Shown here piece after piece: positions 60,135-64,000 of a DNA stretch of 64,000 nucleotides. Origin of the DNA: UBA11475 sp045655805 (GTDB lineage Bacteria; Bacillota; Clostridia; Christensenellales; Borkfalkiaceae); the NCBI GenBank assembly GCA_045655805.1, contig JAZOPZ010000022.1:1-64000 (forward strand), in the 5' to 3' direction. A program made the translations under genes and the position numbers. The first letter of the stretch is position 1, and each line of letters starts with the position of its first letter. Below the pieces are notes generated by a model that made no database searches, was not told the DNA's origin, and worked only from the letters and a program-made list of their open reading frames with translations.

Positions 60135-61475
60135 ATGAAGAACGATAATATAGTTGCGCTTTCTACGGCGTACGGCGCTAGCGGGGTGGCTGTAATAAGA
60201 CTTTCTGGCGATAGCCCTTTAGATATTGCTGAAAAAATGTTCACGCCACAAACTAAAATTAAAGTTAAAGACTTTGAACCGTATATGATGTATACGGGAG
60301 AGTTTGATTGCAAAATTTTTAAAGATTACGGCATGTGCGTTTACTTCAAAGCCCCAAAAAGTTACACGGGTGAAGATATCGTTGAATTCCACACGCACGG
60401 TGGCGTAGCAATCGTAAAGGGCGTTATTAGGCGCGCTGTTGAACTTGGCGCTAGACTTGCCGAAAGGGGTGAGTTTACAAAGCGAGCGTTTTTAAACGGT
60501 AAACTTTCTCTATCGTCTGCAGAAGGACTTATCGATATGATAAATTCCGAAACCGAGGCGGAAGTTAAAGCAGGGTACGGGCTTTATCGTGAAAAACTTA
60601 AAAAACAAATTGACGCCGTTCAAGACGGGCTTACTTATTCGCTCGCTCAAATCGACGCTGATATAGATTTTCCAGAAGAGGATTTAGAGGCAACTAGTCG
60701 TGACGAAGTTAAAAACACTCTTTTATCGTCACTTAATACTCTAAAGGGTATGCTTTCGACTTATCGCACGGGTAGGACACTAAAGTCGGGCGTTAAAGTT
60801 GCTATCGTCGGAAAGCCTAATGCGGGTAAAAGTTCGATATTAAACAAACTTCTAAATTATGATAAGGCGATCGTTTCGTCGGTTGCCGGGACTACTAGAG
60901 ATATCGTTGAGGGTAGTATTGACGAGCAAGGCGTAAGGTTCAATTTTTACGATACTGCTGGTATACGAGAAACTGGTGACGAAATTGAAGGTATTGGTGT
61001 AGACCTTGCTAAACGCACTATAAACGGTGCGGATATAGTTATGTTTATCGTGGACGGGGCTGACGCTGATAACCGTGACGAAGAAATTTATAATCTTATT
61101 AAAGATAAACCGCACGTGACCGTTATTAACAAGGCGGACAAGGCAAAATATAAAGGCGCTCTGCCAGTTGATATAACTGTTTCAGCAAAGACGGGTGAAA
61201 ATATCGAAGAACTCAAACGGTTGCTTTTCACGACGACGTTTGGTATGAATTTTGACCTTTCGGGAGATTTCTTGACAGAAGAAAGACATTATAACGCAAT
61301 TAAAGGTGCTACGGAAAAGTTGCAAACGGCGCTTGATAATATAGACTTTAACACTCTTGACCTTATCGCAATTGATATAAGGCAAGCGTGGGATTTGCTT
61401 GGCGAAATTTCTGGTAAATCTTCTACGGAAGACGTCATTGACGAAATTTTTAAAAAGTTTTGCGTTGGCAAATAG
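60135..61475 (+). CDS. mnmE: tRNA uridine-5-carboxymethylaminomethyl modification GTPase MnmE
   Basis: With MnmG, MnmE modifies U34 of several tRNAs. The N-terminal folate-binding domain is visible (ALSTAYGASGVAVIRLSG at residues 8-25). The GTPase has G1 GKPNAGKSS near 227, DTAGIRET near 273 and NKAD near 337. The C-terminal FCVGK matches the family's C-(I/L/V)GK end. At 446 residues it is full length. mnmG is not in the window. A plain RBS is not obvious (the start follows TTTGACGAC), so it may depend on the upstream message. Confidence 0.96.
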   Translation: MKNDNIVALSTAYGASGVAVIRLSGDSPLDIAEKMFTPQTKIKVKDFEPYMMYTGEFDCKIFKDYGMCVYFKAPKSYTGEDIVEFHTHGGVAIVKGVIRRAVELGARLAERGEFTKRAFLNGKLSLSSAEGLIDMINSETEAEVKAGYGLYREKLKKQIDAVQDGLTYSLAQIDADIDFPEEDLEATSRDEVKNTLLSSLNTLKGMLSTYRTGRTLKSGVKVAIVGKPNAGKSSILNKLLNYDKAIVSSVAGTTRDIVEGSIDEQGVRFNFYDTAGIRETGDEIEGIGVDLAKRTINGADIVMFIVDGADADNRDEEIYNLIKDKPHVTVINKADKAKYKGALPVDITVSAKTGENIEELKRLLFTTTFGMNFDLSGDFLTEERHYNAIKGATEKLQTALDNIDFNTLDLIAIDIRQAWDLLGEISGKSSTEDVIDEIFKKFCVGK

Positions 61476-61487
61476 TGGGGCGCGATT

Positions 61488-62369
61488 ATGGTTAATTTAG
61501 AATTATATAAAGTGTTTTGTGCCGTTGCAAAACAGGGTAGTTTAACTAAAGCGTCGGAAGAACTTTTCATTTCGCAACCAGCAGTTTCGCAATCGATAAA
61601 ACAACTTGAAAGACAACTGGGTGGCAAACTTTTCGAGCGTACTAGAAACGGTATGGAACTTACGGAAAACGGTAAGGCCTTATATGATGCCGTAAAAGAC
61701 GCTTTAAGAGCGTTGTCTTCTGCTGAAGAAAAGTTTACGCTTGCACAAAGTTCGACTGGTTCTTTGAAAATTTGTGCGTCGGACACAGTGTTTAATTATT
61801 ATTTAATTCCTTTTATAAAGGCTTATCACGATAAGTATCCTTCGGTCAAGTTGCAACTTATTAGTTGTACTTCTAGCGAAACTATCGAGCACTTAAAGAA
61901 TAAAACGGCTGACATCGGGTTTGTTAATATGCCTTTTAGTAGCGATAAAATCGAACTTTTAGGTATTGCTATGACTTTGCACGACGGCTTTTTTGCAGGC
62001 GATAAGTATTTTTCCGTTTGCGAAGACAAAATGCCACTTTCACGCTTGCAAGATTACCCTTTGTTGATGCTTGAAACGCCTACGGTAACGGCTAGCGCAG
62101 TTATTGATTTTGCTAAAAGCCAAGGAGTGCATCTAGTTCCTGAAGTAGAACTTGGCAGTTTAGAACTTGCCGTGGCGTCGGCAGTTGCAAATATGGGTGT
62201 TGCCTGCGTGCCTAAAGAGTTTGCTCAAAACGAACTTTTAGCCGGCAAGTTAAAGGAAATTAAAACCGAGCCGTCTTTACCTGCTAGAGCAATAGGGGTG
62301 GTGGCGTTAAAAGGCGCTGATATTAGCCCCGACGCAAGCAATTTTTTGCAAATTGTTGGAAATAAATAA
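61488..62369 (+). CDS. LysR family transcriptional regulator
   Basis: A 293-residue LysR-type regulator. The winged HTH is LELYKVFCAVAKQGSLTKASEELFISQPAVSQSIKQLERQLG in the first 45 residues. The effector domain follows (GSLKICASDTVFNYYLIPF near 88-106). It lies 12 bases after mnmE and ends before the uppP terminator. The target is not visible: no divergent gene is adjacent, as it is codirectional with mnmE and uppP. Confidence 0.92.
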   Translation: MVNLELYKVFCAVAKQGSLTKASEELFISQPAVSQSIKQLERQLGGKLFERTRNGMELTENGKALYDAVKDALRALSSAEEKFTLAQSSTGSLKICASDTVFNYYLIPFIKAYHDKYPSVKLQLISCTSSETIEHLKNKTADIGFVNMPFSSDKIELLGIAMTLHDGFFAGDKYFSVCEDKMPLSRLQDYPLLMLETPTVTASAVIDFAKSQGVHLVPEVELGSLELAVASAVANMGVACVPKEFAQNELLAGKLKEIKTEPSLPARAIGVVALKGADISPDASNFLQIVGNK

Positions 62370-62378
62370 TCATAAATT

Positions 62379-62414
62379 AAAACCCCTTACCATAGTTTAC
62401 GGTAGGGGGTTTTT
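62379..62414 (+). terminator. Terminator whose 3' arm carries the uppP RBS
   Basis: AAACCCCTTACC (62380-62391) pairs with GGTAGGGGGTTT (62401-62412), one G-T pair, then T. The same GTAGGGGG is the only RBS for uppP (ATG 62417). Folding would stop transcription and hide the RBS. Confidence 0.72.
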
Positions 62415-62416
62415 AT

Positions 62417-63160
62417 ATGGAGATTTATAAAGCGATAATATTAGGTGCTATACAAGGGTTGACGGAATTTTTACCTATTTCTTCTAGTGGGCATCTTGCG
62501 CTTGCAACGGCAATCTTGGGGGCTGACGGGGGTATTGCGTTCGGCGTACTTATGCATTTTGCAACGCTATTGCCAGTTTGCATGGTGTTTAGAAAGGAAA
62601 TTTTAACAGCAATAAAAAACAAAGAATTTATCAAAAATTTAATAATAGCAACTATTCCCGCAGGGGTTGTTGGGTTGCTGTTTTCAGAGCAAATAGAAGT
62701 ATTGTTTTTAAGCCCTAAAAAGTTAGCGTGGTCGTTTTTGGTGACGGCGTTAGCCTTGATTTTGAGCCAAAGTCTTGTTAAACGGGCAGATAAAACCATA
62801 AATAAACGCTCGGCGTTAGTGTACGGATTGTTTCAAGCAGTTGCCGTCGTGCCGGGGATTTCTAGAAGTGGCGCGTGTATTACGGCTGGGCGCGTTTGCA
62901 AAATAGACGATAGCGAAAATTTACCCTTTGCCTTTATAATGAGTATACCTATTATACTTGCGTCAACTGTTTTAGAGGGGGCAAAACTCGTTTGTCTAGG
63001 CGATTGCTCTATAGGCTTTTTTGCGCTTGCGTTTGGTTTTTTGTCGGCACTTGTATTCGGGTTTATTTCAGCAAGATTTATGAAAAAATTAAGTAAAAAA
63101 TCAAACTACGGTTTTGGTGTATATCTTGTGGTGCTTTCGCTTATACTTTTTGTATGTTAG
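62417..63160 (+). CDS. uppP: Undecaprenyl-diphosphatase UppP (BacA)
   Basis: A membrane phosphatase that recycles undecaprenyl pyrophosphate for cell-wall synthesis and gives bacitracin tolerance. QGLTEFLPISSSGHLAL (residues 14-30) contains the catalytic Glu/Ser region, and PGISRSGACITAG near 145-157 the second active-site motif. Seven to eight hydrophobic segments follow in 247 residues. The start is MEIYKAIILGAIQGL, the usual N-terminus. Its RBS lies inside the preceding terminator. It overlaps a downstream 37-residue frame by seven bases. Confidence 0.95.
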   Translation: MEIYKAIILGAIQGLTEFLPISSSGHLALATAILGADGGIAFGVLMHFATLLPVCMVFRKEILTAIKNKEFIKNLIIATIPAGVVGLLFSEQIEVLFLSPKKLAWSFLVTALALILSQSLVKRADKTINKRSALVYGLFQAVAVVPGISRSGACITAGRVCKIDDSENLPFAFIMSIPIILASTVLEGAKLVCLGDCSIGFFALAFGFLSALVFGFISARFMKKLSKKSNYGFGVYLVVLSLILFVC

Positions 63161-63267
63161 AAGAAGAAATTGCTTTTTTAGAACGCCTACTAATTGATTG
63201 CCCACCGAATTTAAGGGCAAAATATAGCAAAAAACTTTATAAGTTAAAGCGTAAACTTTTCAAATAA
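63154..63267 (+). CDS. Small basic protein overlapping the end of uppP
   Basis: ATG 63154 overlaps the uppP stop (63158-63160) and opens a 37-codon frame: MLEEEIAFLERLLIDCP, then PNLRAKYSKKLYKLKRKLFK. The overlap suggests translational coupling, and the frame ends just before a terminator. It is helical, with an acidic start and a basic end. No family is recognised. Confidence 0.5.
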   Translation: MLEEEIAFLERLLIDCPPNLRAKYSKKLYKLKRKLFK

Positions 63268-63280
63268 AGTTTAAAATCAA

Positions 63281-63304
63281 AAAAGGGGCTAGGTAGCCCC
63301 TTTT
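63281..63304. terminator. Bidirectional terminator after uppP
   Basis: AAAAGGGGCT-AGGT-AGCCCCTTTT, symmetric, shared with the convergent gene at the window's end. Confidence 0.87.
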
Positions 63305-63305
63305 A

Positions 63306-64000
63306 TTATTTTTGTTCTTCAGTTTTGTCAACTTCTTCAGTTTTAGCCTTTTTGTTTTTCTTTTCTTTAACCTTTTTTTCTTTCACAGGTTTTTGCTTTT
63401 TTTCTTTAACGGGTTTTTCCTTTTTAACTTTAACTTTCTTTTCTTTTTTAACTTTTTCCTTCTTCACTCTTTCAGGTTTTTTAATAAAGCCCCAAATAAA
63501 TAAGAACAAACCGATAAGGAAGATTAAGATAATCAAAATCCATAAAATAAAGTCGTTGGTAATCCTATTCGTTACAAAGAAGTAAGTACCTAAAGTGATT
63601 AAAGCGATTGATAAAGCAACCATCCAAACAGGGTACTTGCGTTCATTTTCATTAGCGTGGTAGTAATATGCGTGGAAAATTTCAACCGTACCACGAAGCC
63701 ATAGTGCGCAACCTAAAATTTTACTTGCGTCAGCAATTTTAATTATGTTAAATTGTGATAAAATACCACCGAGTGCTATGAGCGAAAGTAAAACCATTTC
63801 AACAATCGTAAGGGTTTTTACAATACCGTTACCACGGATGCGTTTCCCTAAAAAGAAAATGATGTATAAAATAAGTATTGTAGATATAACTAACTTAACG
63901 ATTGAACGCCCCCAGCCTGCAAAAAACCAATCTACTTTAAAAGCGTCTTGCCAAAGTGGAGAGCAAAGTGTTAAGCCTGCAAGCATAAATACGAAACCGA
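63306..64000 (-). CDS. Membrane protein with Lys-rich tail (partial, 5' end beyond the window)
   Basis: The frame stays open through the window edge (GFVF precedes the first Met at 63986), so the true start is probably outside. Five or more hydrophobic segments are visible (WGRSIVKLVISTILILYIIFFLG, KTLTIVEMVLLSLIALGG and others). The last 70 residues consist almost only of Lys, Val, Glu and Pro in repeats such as VKKEKPVKEKK. That tail should be cytoplasmic and could bind nucleic acid or acidic lipids. No family is recognised; the HdeD/DUF308-like pattern of repeated two-helix units is a possibility. Confidence 0.65.
   Translation of the reverse strand, partial: GFVFMLAGLTLCSPLWQDAFKVDWFFAGWGRSIVKLVISTILILYIIFFLGKRIRGNGIVKTLTIVEMVLLSLIALGGILSQFNIIKIADASKILGCALWLRGTVEIFHAYYYHANENERKYPVWMVALSIALITLGTYFFVTNRITNDFILWILIILIFLIGLFLFIWGFIKKPERVKKEKVKKEKKVKVKKEKPVKEKKQKPVKEKKVKEKKNKKAKTEEVDKTEEQK

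Noticed and set aside
63312..63585. Phe/Ser-rich plus-strand frames at the window's end
   Set aside because: They are the mirror of the Lys/Glu-rich tail of the minus-strand membrane protein; low complexity produces long open frames on both strands.

Overview
The window looks like an AT-rich, low-GC chromosome segment of an anaerobic, probably gut-associated member of the Bacillota (Clostridia-like). The evidence is: a T-box ahead of thrS, strong AGGAGG ribosome binding sites, consensus TTGACA-17-TATAAT promoters, pyruvate formate-lyase with its activase, FeoB, glycosidases of the GH4, GH43 and GHL6 types, and a DcuS/CitA-type two-component system. I cannot name the genus from sequence alone.

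Region 1 (1-670) is the 3' end of an rRNA operon (tail of 5S rRNA, then tRNA-Asn and a terminator), followed by about 480 bases without genes that carry tRNA-like debris and a palindrome.

Region 2 (671-20440) is a defence island. A Fic protein comes first, then one co-directional run of eleven genes with overlaps or gaps of only 1-20 bases and a single terminator at the end. Its core is DISARM (drmA, drmB, drmC) with the class 1 partners drmD (SNF2 helicase) and drmMI (adenine methylase). The same run also has a class-2-like cytosine-C5 methylase, a double-GHKL ATPase paired with a receiver-domain protein, a DUF4062 protein, a type III Res-like helicase-nuclease and a terminal small protein with a HEPN-type RNYWVH motif. 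This composite is the most unusual system in the window.

Region 3 (20468-23251) is an IS21-family element (istA/istB) whose right side runs into a G-rich stretch, a perfect 40-base tandem duplication and a beheaded glycosidase gene, marking a rearranged junction.

Region 4 (23303-32760) has a sugar-utilisation cluster (AraC regulator, GH4 enzyme, second AraC regulator), a membrane protein, feoB and pflA-pflB.

Region 5 (32800-35990) is a polar amino acid ABC transporter operon whose binding protein appears circularly permuted, followed by yerC and a small acidic protein.

Region 6 (36018-47016) holds thrS with its T-box, a TetR regulator, a CitAB/DcuSR-like two-component pair divergent from a SemiSWEET-like and an SGNH protein, a radical SAM operon, an Mrp-like ATPase, a broken sigma factor gene and mntP.

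Region 7 (47024-64000) is mostly housekeeping and carbohydrate genes: GDPD, a HAD phosphatase, a beta-helix protein, an interrupted GH43 gene, a zinc-dependent phospholipase-like protein, tkt, proS, mnmE, a LysR regulator and uppP.

Two dispersed short intergenic repeats link regions 4 to 7: an AACGGTAT-containing element of about 33 bases, and an AAAAAATCC box that precedes terminator hairpins. Neither was noticed inside the defence island, which fits the island being acquired.
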